Virus record (IMG/VR): IMGVR_UViG_3300013126_000298
Coordinates: 1-21,076 of that record
Strand: one strand, 5' to 3'
Length of the DNA stretch: 21,076 nucleotides
From: a virus
The notes beneath the pieces are model-generated. The model was not told the DNA's origin. It saw only the letters and a list, made by a program, of their open reading frames with translations, and searched no databases. Positions within the stretch are counted from its first letter, which is position 1; the number at the start of each line of letters is the position of its first letter. Below, one piece after another: positions 4,844-13,543 of this stretch. Made by a program: the position numbers and the translations under genes.

Positions 4844-5388
4844 CCTTTCTCGCTGACACGCCATACGTTCGGGCCTACGTCCGTAACGAATTCCTGCACG
4901 ACCAGCGCGAGGGGTTTGGCGAGTTTACCGAGTGCATGGTATTCGGATTTCGTGCCGAGCCAGCCCGGGTGCCGATGTTTCAGATCATGCTGGACAACGG
5001 AGCGCAATGGGCGCGCATACCGATCCACGCGCTATGCTCAAAGCCCTGCGATCCGTTTCCGCTCGAGCTCGCGTGCTGGTGGGATTCGTTCAGCAGGCAT
5101 TGCGCCGTGCATCAGTTCGACTTCCTGATCGGCCACCGCGTCGAAGGGCTCGGGCGCGATAAGGTGATGCGACCCGGCAAGTATCTGTTCACGGTTGACT
5201 GGTGTAGCGGCGGCTGGTCAGAGATCAGCGACCAGCACAAGAACCACCACATCATCGAGCTCGATGCAGGGCCGTGGATTGCGTACCCGAATAACCGACT
5301 CTATTGGCAAGATCCGAGCTGGATCAAGAAGCCTGTCACTCCGATGCGATCACCATCACAAAGCTACAGCGTTGAGGGTTTGCCATGA
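4840..5388 (+). CDS. Conserved phage protein of unknown function (182 aa)
   Basis: The gene starts in an ATGA overlap with the winged-helix gene; no strong ribosome site is visible, so translation is probably coupled. The product begins MTFLADTPYVRAYVRNEFLH and contains a recognisable block RVPMFQIMLDNGAQWARIPI followed by HALC. It is rich in Trp, Phe, His and Cys (CWWDSF, DWCSGGWSE, HHIIELD), giving an impression of a compact globular enzyme-like or binding fold. From memory, similar proteins occur near replication genes of podoviruses and are annotated as hypothetical. I see no nuclease, kinase or zinc-finger motif I can name. Confidence 0.7.
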   Translation: MTFLADTPYVRAYVRNEFLHDQREGFGEFTECMVFGFRAEPARVPMFQIMLDNGAQWARIPIHALCSKPCDPFPLELACWWDSFSRHCAVHQFDFLIGHRVEGLGRDKVMRPGKYLFTVDWCSGGWSEISDQHKNHHIIELDAGPWIAYPNNRLYWQDPSWIKKPVTPMRSPSQSYSVEGLP

Positions 5389-5597
5389 CTATAGACAAGA
5401 TCAGCCCACCCGGTGCATGGGCAAATGAGCTGAAGGCAGCGCCTTGGGCCTACGGGCAGGCGAAAGACGAGAGCGTCGAGAACGCGCTTGCCGTGGTCAG
5501 AGGATCGGGCCTGTGGAGACAGGCCTCAATCCTTTCCCTCGAGATCAAACGACTAGAGGCAGAGATCGCTAGGCTTACCCATTCACAGAGCGACTGA
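5385..5597 (+). CDS. Short coiled-coil protein, last gene of the rightward block
   Basis: This 70-residue product starts in an ATGA overlap with GAGGG about seven bases upstream. The N-terminal half is polar with a Pro-rich start (ISPPGAWANELKAAPWAYGQ); the C-terminal 25 residues (SLEIKRLEAEIARLTHSQSD) carry Leu/Ile at heptad positions and probably form a coiled coil. Its last 23 bases overlap the 3' end of the oppositely oriented tailspike gene. Function unknown. Confidence 0.65.
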   Translation: MTIDKISPPGAWANELKAAPWAYGQAKDESVENALAVVRGSGLWRQASILSLEIKRLEAEIARLTHSQSD

Positions 5598-7761
5598 TCT
5601 CTGTCCAGAACACTCCTCCAGTGCCAGTTGCTCCGCCAGTCTGCAAGAGCATACAGGTGTCATATTGGGTCACGGTATAAGCCGCGCCGCCAGCCATGCG
5701 CTTAGCATTGGCCGTCAATATAAAGTCTGTTGAGCCGGGTGAGTGAATGTAGATTACTTGCCCATAGACGCCATTCGAGAAATTATTAATTTCAGACGTT
5801 GCACTATCCGACGTAACATCGATACGAAAGAATTGGTATCGAGACAGTGCGGCTACATCTACATCTACAGCCGCTCCACCTCCTGCGTTATCAACATTAA
5901 CGCGTAGGATTGGATTGCCGGTGTCACTAACCAAAAAGTCATTTGGGACAATGTAGGCAGCGGAAGTAGCCGCCACAAAATCATTACCAGAAAAGAATGG
6001 GAGAGTTGTTAATTGCGGCCCACGGAATCCGATGTACCCAGCCGTTCCGCCGTTTGCTGATACTCGGTTATCCGTAATCGTCATGGTGTAGCCTAGCGTT
6101 GAAACCACTTGGCACAACAGGCACGCATCAGTCGCGCCGCCAATCGGATCGCCTAGCTCAAGAAATGCGTTTCCATGAACGGTAATATGCGAGCTGGCCG
6201 TAATATCAATACTAGAGCCGCCCCATTTTTGAATAATATTGTTAGATACGTTTGCATTTTGAACGTACACCACCTGAATCGCGCTTGAGTTTGTATTGGC
6301 TGTGATGCCATGCGAAACGACAATGTTATTAGCGCAAATCACATTTTTGTGATTTAACGCAGGGCCGCCATTGATGTTGATTCCGTAATTGGTGTTTTCA
6401 TAACCCGAAGCCGTGCCATCTGGATTGCGAGCATCCACGATATTGTTAATAACGGCGTTGTCATAACCAGCATATCCCGACGCATCGCCGCTTGATGAGG
6501 TGCAAGCAATGCCGCCGTAACTGGCGTAAACGTGGTTACCGTCAATAGTGATCTCATACCCGCCGTGAGTGTCAATCGGCTCCCACGCGTTGTAAGCAAC
6601 GTAGTTCTGACCAACATACCAATTCCAGCAAAACGGGTTGGCTGCTTGTTTCGTCCCAGCATTTGGGTCGGTGTTATACCCCGTTGAGTCATGCGTCAAC
6701 GAAATGCCGTACATATTGCTCGAAGTGCCGGGCGTGATGTACAAAATGCGGTTTTTTGTAGCTACACCGTTATTGCACGACAAGAACATCGCACCGGCGT
6801 ATCCGCAGTAATGGATATAGCACTCGGTCAGCAGAATGTTGTCTACAAACTGGCAGTAAACGCCATGCGATCCAAACTGCGTGATTTCGACATTACGCAA
6901 CTCCAATCCGCTTTTACGAACTGAAGTTGATGTGCCAACCATGTAAATGCCGTCTTCTCCAATGACGTACACCGAGGCGGCTGGGCCTTGCAGCTTGCCG
7001 CCCTCAATCGAAAAGTTATTGGCATTGACCGTAATTGCCTTGGCATTGACTCCAAGGGTCGGAAATTTCAAAACCGTTCCATCAGTCATCAAGAACTTGA
7101 TGTTGTTGATGCCGACTGTGAGCGGCCCCGATCGATAAATTCCGGTCGGGAAGAACAGCGTCCCGCCATTGGTCAGCGAATTAATCGCAGCTTGAATCGC
7201 AGCCGTATTTACCGTCGAATCGTCGCCAACGGCACCAAAGTCCGTGACCACCGCGGTCGCGTATCCCGGCGGCACACTCTCCATTGCAATAGCGCCAGAA
7301 GCATTGAACTTGAGATATTTGCCAGCACGATCAGACGATACCGGCAGAGTCGGGTCAAATGCGCTCGCGTCCGAAACCGGAAACTTTAACGAGCGGGCAG
7401 ACTCTTCATCGAGCTGTTGAGTGATCATCGTCAACTTGTCGATGGACTGCTCAAGCGTCTCGGCAGGCAATCGATCGTTTGGCTGCAGATCCGTTTCTTG
7501 CGTGAGCGGGACGTTGCGCACAATGACCAGCGTCGAGCCAGTTGGCGGTGCAACCGTCATCGTAACAGTGCCGCCAGTCAGCACGCCTGCGTCAGTTACC
7601 GTGTAATTGACGCCAAGCACTTGCGTCGTCTCTGCACCAGTAGAGGCGCGCAGAATGACCAAGAGCTGGCTATCGGCGAGGAAGTAGAACGGAACGGCAA
7701 AGGCTTGTGTTGCGCCGTTGCCGGAGTAGCTGACTTTTGCAGTCGATGATGAAACGGTCAT
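5575..7761 (-). CDS. Tailspike/tail fibre with T7-type anchor and beta-helix lyase domain
   Basis: This 728-residue receptor-binding protein likely binds, and may cut, host surface polysaccharide. Residues 1-150 match the T7 gp17-type N-terminal anchor that attaches fibres to the tail nozzle (SYSGNGATQAFAVPFYFL, then RNVPLTQETDLQPNDRLPAE). Residues 172-210 (VTDFGAVGDDST, AAIQAAIN, GGTLFFPTGIY) are the start of a Pectate_lyase_3 right-handed beta-helix, and the following 400 residues have the repeated short hydrophobic/Asn-rich rungs (NNIVDARN, NNIVVS, NNIIQKWG) of that fold. The last 100 residues may form a trimerising tip. GAGGA lies eight bases before the ATG. Sampled lines in its middle are 38-40% G+C against 60% or more nearby, a sign of recent exchange. 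Catalytic residues cannot be named. Confidence 0.9.
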   Translation of the reverse strand: MTVSSSTAKVSYSGNGATQAFAVPFYFLADSQLLVILRASTGAETTQVLGVNYTVTDAGVLTGGTVTMTVAPPTGSTLVIVRNVPLTQETDLQPNDRLPAETLEQSIDKLTMITQQLDEESARSLKFPVSDASAFDPTLPVSSDRAGKYLKFNASGAIAMESVPPGYATAVVTDFGAVGDDSTVNTAAIQAAINSLTNGGTLFFPTGIYRSGPLTVGINNIKFLMTDGTVLKFPTLGVNAKAITVNANNFSIEGGKLQGPAASVYVIGEDGIYMVGTSTSVRKSGLELRNVEITQFGSHGVYCQFVDNILLTECYIHYCGYAGAMFLSCNNGVATKNRILYITPGTSSNMYGISLTHDSTGYNTDPNAGTKQAANPFCWNWYVGQNYVAYNAWEPIDTHGGYEITIDGNHVYASYGGIACTSSSGDASGYAGYDNAVINNIVDARNPDGTASGYENTNYGININGGPALNHKNVICANNIVVSHGITANTNSSAIQVVYVQNANVSNNIIQKWGGSSIDITASSHITVHGNAFLELGDPIGGATDACLLCQVVSTLGYTMTITDNRVSANGGTAGYIGFRGPQLTTLPFFSGNDFVAATSAAYIVPNDFLVSDTGNPILRVNVDNAGGGAAVDVDVAALSRYQFFRIDVTSDSATSEINNFSNGVYGQVIYIHSPGSTDFILTANAKRMAGGAAYTVTQYDTCMLLQTGGATGTGGVFWTEISRSVNG

Positions 7762-7771
7762 TCGTTAATCC

Positions 7772-10700
7772 TCACTGAAGAACGGGGAGGCGCAATCTCT
7801 GTTTCTCCGCTTTGCGTTCGCGCACCTCATCACGCAATTCCGGATATTCTTTCAACAACTGATCTCGGGCGAGCTTGCGATAGTCGCTTACAATACTTGC
7901 AATCATATCTGCCTTGCCGCCATCCGGCCCGTCAGAGCGGATGCGGTAGATCTGCGACATCGGATGCTTGCCTGTTACAAGGGCGTTTAGGTAATCCTTT
8001 GCGCCCAGCCGCCATGCCGGGTGCTTGAGCTCGTTACCGGCAAGCTCGAGGTATCGGCTATAGATGCCGGGGTATCGGTCGAGATCCACCGTCACGCCGT
8101 CAAACACCACGCGCTTCGAGGGCATACTGACCGGAGCCTCAATGCGCAGCATCTCGGTATCAATCGGCTCAGGGTCTTCCTTCTTGCTGTATATCGGGCT
8201 GAAGACGTCATAGGCCCAGCCGAGGCCAGACTTGAACTCAAGCGGCCTGCCCCAGATATCACGCCGGACAGGCAAATCTTCCGAGAAGCCCGGTGTGCGG
8301 CGCTTCATCGCATCCAGCATCGAGTAGACCTCGCGGTTATACGGGTCGACTTGCCGCGTTACTTCAGCCACACCGGCAGGAATCAGCGACCCTGCGAACC
8401 GTTGAGCGAACCCTTCTGCTCTGCGCTTCGGATCGCCCATCGCCTCGAAGAAGTCGGCTAGGCCGGAGAGGTAGGTCTTGTTCAGCACGTTCGCACCGAC
8501 CGCAGCGGCAATCGCTACGGCAGCCTCTTCGGCATCATAGTTCGGGTCTTCCGTGTCGGTATTAATCAGAACCTCTACCAAATCGGATGACATACCGAGG
8601 AGCGATCCGGGCGGGTCAAGCCGGTTGTAGGCATACCAGCGGTCATCGATCTTGACGCTGTAGGGCTGCCAGCCGGTACGCATCAGCGCGGCCTTCTCCT
8701 TCGGATCAGACGGGCCACCGCCTGTGACCGAGCCGTTCATCGCAAGGTCAGCAGCGGTCAGCATCAGCATGGAACCCGTTGTCATTCGCGCATAGGCGAG
8801 ATCTGAGCGGGCTCCACCGGCAGCGATATCTGCACGCACCTGTGACATCAAGGGCGCGAGAGGCGTTCTCTCGAACGTATAGCGCAGGATGTTGGCCGGG
8901 GTACGCACGAACGGCAGCAGCACCTTGAGACCCGGATAGCGCGCAACGATCTCCTGCAGCCCCTTGGCAAGGTTGCCCGGGGTGTTGGTGAAGGTTTGAT
9001 AGGTCGCAGCATCAACGGCAGCCAATCGGATGTTCTCCGGTGGGTTGTCGATGATGTCTTGGATGCGGCCCTTCAGTTCATCGGGGCCAAACATCCCGGC
9101 GTTCATCTCGCTTGTCGCCTGCCGCAGGGCTTGGGCGTTGAGCTCCATCCGATAGCCGATGGTCTTGAAGAACTCATCTTCTGCAGCCAGCGCGCGACCC
9201 GGGAGCCGGATCACGTTGCCGAGGCCATCGACTGCGCGACCGAGGAATGTTTCGCTGCTGATGTTGAAGGCCTCCGAGGAGATCGCACCCTCTCGAGGCA
9301 GCTCAACCTTGCCGAGGCCGTAGCCGGTTTCCATTGTGCGGAAAGATCGAGCCGAGTAACGCAGGGCGTCTTTCATCGATTGAACGATGCCAAACATCTG
9401 CGCCGTCGCCTCGCCCACCTCAACGCCCGGGCCGACGCCGACCAGTTGGTTGATCTGCGCCGCCACACTGCGCTCGTACATTTGGGCAAAAATGACCGAG
9501 GTGTTCGACATCATATTGACGAGGTGCGTCTTCGGGCCAGAGAGCAAGCCCATAATCCACGCCTCTTGCATCGCCTCCGAGGTACGCGCCCAAGTCGACC
9601 GCTGGATAAAGGCATCAAGGGCTTCGTATTCGCCAGCGTTCACAAGACGCGACACCCGGTCGGCCATCTCACGGGTCAGCCTCTCGCCGCCCGTGTTGTT
9701 GATCGCATCGGTAATCGCGCGCAACTGCTCTGCTGATCCACCGGCTGGAATGCGCCACGAGGCCAGAGCGCGGGCCGTCTCCGTACGCGCCGCGAGCACT
9801 TCATTCTGGATCGCGTAGTGCGTTGCCATCATCTTGCGGAAGGCAAACAGATTGGCCTCGCTCGGGTTTGCCGAGGCTTCTCGGGCGACCTGTGCGAGCT
9901 TGTCACCGGACATCGCCCAGAGCTGGCGAGCGGCTACAGACTGCTCTGCGCTCAACGGCTCACCGGCGCGACGGGCTTGCAAGGCTTCCCATGCGTTCAC
10001 CTGTGCAGCGTCAAGCTCGATCTGCTCAAACGTCCGGACACCGCGGCGAGCCTTGTCAACATCTGGCTTGAACCTGTCGGCCATGTCTTGCAGGACAGCT
10101 TGGACATCTTCCGGCGCATTGATGCGCGCGAAGTTGATATAGATCTCGCCCGGCTTCGTGCCGCGCGGCACACCATCGGCTACGTCCACGACATCGGTCG
10201 GCGTTACGCCCTCAATGGCAGCCTCGGCCTTCTCGAGCTTAGTCGGGGCTTTCTTCGGGGCCACGCCAACAAGTGGCGCATCGGGCTTGTCGCTACCCAG
10301 TATGGAGAGCTCCGTCTCGGATACCGTTGCAGGAATCTCAACCTTTGCAGCCTTGGCAACCTTTGCGGCTTCCTCTTGGGTGCGCTTGGCAGCCCGGGCC
10401 TGTCGCAGGGTCTTAAGGCCAAGCAGGAATCCATCCGTTGCGACACCGAGGCCGAGCCCTTCGATGGCATTCTTGAACCGGCCTTCAGCGTTCGTGTCGG
10501 TGGAATCCGCAGCAAGGAACTCGGTGACCGGGTTCTGCAGCTCGGGGACTTCTTGCAAGAGATTCGAGAGGCGCTCTTCTTGCGGGTCAAAGACGGTGAA
10601 GTCTGCGACCGCGCCCTGTGCTGCAGCCTTGCCGATCTTGGCAGTCGTCGTTGCGGGCTTCAATGCCTTGAGCACTTTGCCTGCAGCGCCAAAGCCTGCG

Positions 10701-11191
10701 AGGAACTGTGAGACGCCCTTGAGCGCCTTACCCGTCGTAGATTCAGGGTCGCCGATCTCGGGCAGCTCTGCCGCCGTGAAGAGATCCTTGCCCTTCTTGC
10801 GCAGGTCTTGCAGCTCCTCAAAGGAGACAAACTCCACGCCCTTGCGCGAGACCTTTATCCCGCCTGTCTTGACGGTGTTCTCAAACCAGTTACCGACATC
10901 GCCAAAGAGATTAACCGTCTCCTGCACGGCATCGCGCACACCGGCTCCGATCGCTCGGGGGAGTTCGGTAACGCCGCGGCCTACGTCAGAGGCGGCTGCA
11001 CCAGCGGCCTCAAGCGCGCTGCGCTCTTGCGGAGCGGGCTGGGCTTGTGGCGCTTGGGGCTGCTGTGCCGCACGACGTTGCTGTACGCGAGCACGCAATT
11101 CCTCTGCCGCGGTCTGCGCTGCGAGATCCTCTCGATAGCGCATGAACTCCACAGATCCATCTGAGGCAGGTTGCGGGGGTTGTTGCATCAT
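7772..11191 (-). CDS. Large internal virion/ejection protein (gp16-position)
   Basis: This 1139-residue protein occupies the position of T7 gp16, the large internal core protein that is ejected and helps form the conduit across the cell envelope. The N-terminus is Gln/Ala/Pro-rich and disordered in appearance; residues 110-330 are rich in Ala/Lys helices; around residue 550 a conserved segment LLSGPKTHLVNMMSN occurs, which I associate with large phage internal and polyvalent proteins; the C-terminal part is charged and helical. I see no lytic transglycosylase signature (no ES-x-F near the N-terminus), unlike T7 gp16. The ATG lies in an ATGA overlap with the preceding gene. An alternative start, MRYREDL, lies 16 codons in. 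Function is inferred from order, size and composition. Confidence 0.7.
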   Translation of the reverse strand: MMQQPPQPASDGSVEFMRYREDLAAQTAAEELRARVQQRRAAQQPQAPQAQPAPQERSALEAAGAAASDVGRGVTELPRAIGAGVRDAVQETVNLFGDVGNWFENTVKTGGIKVSRKGVEFVSFEELQDLRKKGKDLFTAAELPEIGDPESTTGKALKGVSQFLAGFGAAGKVLKALKPATTTAKIGKAAAQGAVADFTVFDPQEERLSNLLQEVPELQNPVTEFLAADSTDTNAEGRFKNAIEGLGLGVATDGFLLGLKTLRQARAAKRTQEEAAKVAKAAKVEIPATVSETELSILGSDKPDAPLVGVAPKKAPTKLEKAEAAIEGVTPTDVVDVADGVPRGTKPGEIYINFARINAPEDVQAVLQDMADRFKPDVDKARRGVRTFEQIELDAAQVNAWEALQARRAGEPLSAEQSVAARQLWAMSGDKLAQVAREASANPSEANLFAFRKMMATHYAIQNEVLAARTETARALASWRIPAGGSAEQLRAITDAINNTGGERLTREMADRVSRLVNAGEYEALDAFIQRSTWARTSEAMQEAWIMGLLSGPKTHLVNMMSNTSVIFAQMYERSVAAQINQLVGVGPGVEVGEATAQMFGIVQSMKDALRYSARSFRTMETGYGLGKVELPREGAISSEAFNISSETFLGRAVDGLGNVIRLPGRALAAEDEFFKTIGYRMELNAQALRQATSEMNAGMFGPDELKGRIQDIIDNPPENIRLAAVDAATYQTFTNTPGNLAKGLQEIVARYPGLKVLLPFVRTPANILRYTFERTPLAPLMSQVRADIAAGGARSDLAYARMTTGSMLMLTAADLAMNGSVTGGGPSDPKEKAALMRTGWQPYSVKIDDRWYAYNRLDPPGSLLGMSSDLVEVLINTDTEDPNYDAEEAAVAIAAAVGANVLNKTYLSGLADFFEAMGDPKRRAEGFAQRFAGSLIPAGVAEVTRQVDPYNREVYSMLDAMKRRTPGFSEDLPVRRDIWGRPLEFKSGLGWAYDVFSPIYSKKEDPEPIDTEMLRIEAPVSMPSKRVVFDGVTVDLDRYPGIYSRYLELAGNELKHPAWRLGAKDYLNALVTGKHPMSQIYRIRSDGPDGGKADMIASIVSDYRKLARDQLLKEYPELRDEVRERKAEKQRLRLPVLQ

Positions 11192-12669
11192 TTCGCCCTC
11201 GGCGTTTCGGTGGCGCGCATCGCATCAACCGAGCTGCGCCATTTCTTAATCAGTGCGGATTGAGTTGCAAACTCGGCCTCGGTGATATCACCGCGCTTCA
11301 GAGCCTCAAGTGTTGCATCTTCTGTCGCGTCAAGATCGGGATTGTCACGCGCACCGCGCAAGAAGGTCGGCGAGCGCAAGAGCAAGACGTTGTTCTGGAA
11401 GTCGATAATGGAGTATTCGCGCACCAACCCGCGCGCGACTTCCATCGCCCGCTCCGGCGTAATCTTGCTCGGGTCTTCTTGACTCTCGGCCCATTCGCGC
11501 CAGTCGTTCTCGGCATTAGCCAACCGCTGCGCTGCTGCTGGGTCGGGATTGAGATCAGAGACACGAAGCGATCCGGCGATGAATCGAGCGCCTGCCTTAT
11601 ACCAGCCAGAGGAGGCCGAGAGCGACGTCAATCGATCAAGGTCGCTTTGCTTGATCCTGCCGTCGATATACGCCTGTCTTGCGTCTTGGCTTACATCTTG
11701 CCCGGAGCTAGCGCGTGACAGTAGATTGGCGTAGATCGTGGGGTTGGTCTGGCCCTCGTCGCCACGCAAAGCGCGCTGAAAGTAGCGATATTGCTCTGGC
11801 GACAAGTCATCACGGTTGGCGCGCAGCCACCCGGCAGAGAGGCGACCGCTGGCGATTAGGTCTTCACCGTCGCGGCGAATCGCATCCTCACGCAGCTTGC
11901 GATCTCGATCTTCTTGGATGCGCTGCTCTCTGAGCTTGGCCTCAACAGCATCTGACGCTTTCTTTGCAAACGAGATGCGATCATCTGCACGCAGCTCGGG
12001 GAACTGGCCTTGAGCAAGCGCGATCTCAAACTGTTCGGGGTCTGCTTGCAGCGCCACATTTGCGGAGTTCTGCGAGGCAAAGCGCACAAATTCTTGCCGC
12101 TTATTGGCGGCCTCTTCGGGCGAGATGAACCCAGCCACCTCGGCGTCATCAATCGCAAGGGCTCCCTGCGACAGCACATACTTGTCTTGCTCGGGGTTGC
12201 CAGAACCGGTCAGTTGACCGAGTGAGTAAAGGTTGTCATCGAGCGAGGCGCGATTGCGCTGTACCGTACCCTTGAGCGCGCGCTTCTGCACATCAAATGA
12301 TCGAGCGGTGACCGGAACCGAGAAGTCACGTTTCCACATCTGAAACAGACGCGGGTCGGCCTTCGTCTCATCCTGCACACGCGTTTCGAGCTGCTTGACG
12401 TAATCGTTGTATCGGTCGAGCTGAGTGTCGTAGTCGGTGTCGGTCTCGAGCGACAACACGAACTGGTTGAGTTCGGTCGCTGCTCGGGCGCTCAAGTCAG
12501 TAAGCTTGGATGCGCGTCGGTTCTCTTGAATCTTGGCTCCAATCGTTGCGAGCTGCTCAATGCTCTCGGCAACCTGTGCCGCAGGGGATTGGATTGCCGC
12601 CAAGCCGCGAACGCTTGGAGCTTCCACCTGTGGTGCGATACGTTGACGATAGAATTCGAGCTTTGCCAT
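11188..12669 (-). CDS. Internal virion protein (gp15-position)
   Basis: This 493-residue protein lies where T7-like phages carry gp15, the second internal core/ejection protein. The sequence is long helical and charged (for example QLDRYNDYVKQLETRVQDET and FAKKASDAVEAKLREQRIQE), compatible with a rod-like coiled structure; no catalytic motif is seen. I choose the ATG at 12669 (MAKLEFYRQRIAPQ) because GAGG lies six bases upstream; 30 further open codons upstream run through the end of the preceding gene and are not credible. Its stop overlaps the start of the large internal protein gene. Assignment rests on order and composition; direct homology to gp15 is not visible. Confidence 0.7.
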   Translation of the reverse strand: MAKLEFYRQRIAPQVEAPSVRGLAAIQSPAAQVAESIEQLATIGAKIQENRRASKLTDLSARAATELNQFVLSLETDTDYDTQLDRYNDYVKQLETRVQDETKADPRLFQMWKRDFSVPVTARSFDVQKRALKGTVQRNRASLDDNLYSLGQLTGSGNPEQDKYVLSQGALAIDDAEVAGFISPEEAANKRQEFVRFASQNSANVALQADPEQFEIALAQGQFPELRADDRISFAKKASDAVEAKLREQRIQEDRDRKLREDAIRRDGEDLIASGRLSAGWLRANRDDLSPEQYRYFQRALRGDEGQTNPTIYANLLSRASSGQDVSQDARQAYIDGRIKQSDLDRLTSLSASSGWYKAGARFIAGSLRVSDLNPDPAAAQRLANAENDWREWAESQEDPSKITPERAMEVARGLVREYSIIDFQNNVLLLRSPTFLRGARDNPDLDATEDATLEALKRGDITEAEFATQSALIKKWRSSVDAMRATETPRAK

Positions 12670-12677
12670 GTTAGACC

Positions 12678-13118
12678 TCAACCGCCCGGGAGCGTGCCGC
12701 CCGTGCCGACAAATGCGCTCAACGCCTTCGTGCCTGCAGAGAGCACCGCTGGCCCCCACTTCGGACGAGCTGCGCGCGTGACGCCCGCCTCATACATCAA
12801 GCCGCGACGACGAGACTCACCGGCAGAGCGGATATTGAGCGCATCGAGTTCGGCCATTGTAGCGGCTTGCGAGTAGGCATCCGCGAAGGACGTCGACTCC
12901 AAGAGCCCCATCTGAGCGCCTGCCGCTCGAGTCTCACCAAACGCAGCACGGGCCTGCCTGCGCTGGGCCTCTTCTGCAGCACCAGCTTCAAGGGTTGCCG
13001 CGCGAGCCTGCTCTTCAAGCCCAACAGCCTGCGCTTTGCCTATGGCCCGGGCTTGTCCGGTCTCTGCAAGAGTGCCGACTGCAGAGGCAGCGGCAGCAAT
13101 GAAAGGTAGTGCAGCCAT
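12678..13118 (-). CDS. gp14-like internal virion protein
   Basis: This 146-residue Ala-rich protein matches the T7 gp14 type: a hydrophobic N-terminal segment (MAALPFIAAAASAVGTLAE), a long Ala/Glu/Gln/Arg helix (residues 20-80, with EEAQRRQARAAFGETRAAG), the characteristic GLLESTSFADAYSQAA stretch, and a Gly/Pro-rich C-terminal end. In T7 this protein is ejected first and inserts into the outer membrane; that role is carried over by analogy. The start overlaps the previous stop in TAATG and is preceded by GAGGA. Length is somewhat shorter than T7 gp14 (196). Confidence 0.8.
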   Translation of the reverse strand: MAALPFIAAAASAVGTLAETGQARAIGKAQAVGLEEQARAATLEAGAAEEAQRRQARAAFGETRAAGAQMGLLESTSFADAYSQAATMAELDALNIRSAGESRRRGLMYEAGVTRAARPKWGPAVLSAGTKALSAFVGTGGTLPGG

Positions 13119-13543
13119 TACAGAATCCTCGAATACATCGCCATGTCTTGGCCCTGCGCTCCGAATGAACGCATCAAGCCCTCGTATTCAAACTGAAGCA
13201 TCCGCGCCCAGCGGTGACCGGCATCGAACCGATCATCGACATACGCCTCAATGCGCCGATATGGGCGGGTGTTGAGGTAGTCGTCGACAATGCGAGTGAG
13301 CGCCACCATCTTGCGTCCAGCGTCCCTTGAGAGCCACGCCCATGCGGCATATCGGCCTGTCCACATCTCTGCGACACCGGCACACATAATCGGAATATCG
13401 CCGTCTAGGATCGTGTGGGCGGGGCCAGCGTCGATGAGCTGCGCACAGTAGTCATCGTCGAATGCAAGAGGCGACATGAACTGCTGCGAGTCTTGCAGCA
13501 TCATCGCTTGCAGGTGCTTGGCCTTGAATGGCACGACTTCCAT
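13118..13543 (-). CDS. gp13-like protein with GNAT-type fold
   Basis: This 141-residue protein resembles the T7 gp13 family, which has the fold of GNAT acetyltransferases and is needed for virion assembly although it is not always retained in the particle. Visible features are the N-terminal beta strand MEVVPFKAKHLQAM, the core GDIPIMCAGVAEMWTGRYAA, the LSRDAGRKMVALTR helix (about 72-85) typical of the family, and the C-terminal YEGLMRSFGAQG that corresponds to the last GNAT strand-helix. The classic acetyl-CoA loop is not obvious, so enzymatic activity is doubtful. TAATG overlap with the nozzle gene, GGAGA six bases upstream. Confidence 0.8.
   Translation of the reverse strand: MEVVPFKAKHLQAMMLQDSQQFMSPLAFDDDYCAQLIDAGPAHTILDGDIPIMCAGVAEMWTGRYAAWAWLSRDAGRKMVALTRIVDDYLNTRPYRRIEAYVDDRFDAGHRWARMLQFEYEGLMRSFGAQGQDMAMYSRIL

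Noticed and set aside
6354-6692. 112-codon leftward frame inside the tailspike gene
   Set aside because: Met/Thr/Leu/Arg-rich with no ribosome site; a frame shadow of Asn/Gly-rich beta-helix codons.
8996-9736. 246-codon rightward frame with His/Arg/Leu-rich product
   Set aside because: Antisense to the internal virion protein; composition typical of reverse-strand frames, no recognisable fold.
9818-10711. 297-codon rightward frame opposite the same gene
   Set aside because: Antisense shadow; overlaps another long rightward frame in a different phase, which shows that stops are simply rare here.
10158-11138. 326-codon rightward frame opposite the large internal virion protein gene
   Set aside because: Antisense shadow of a GC-rich Ala/Lys-coding gene; composition is Ser/Ala/Arg/Pro-rich without motifs, and no coupled neighbours or ribosome site.
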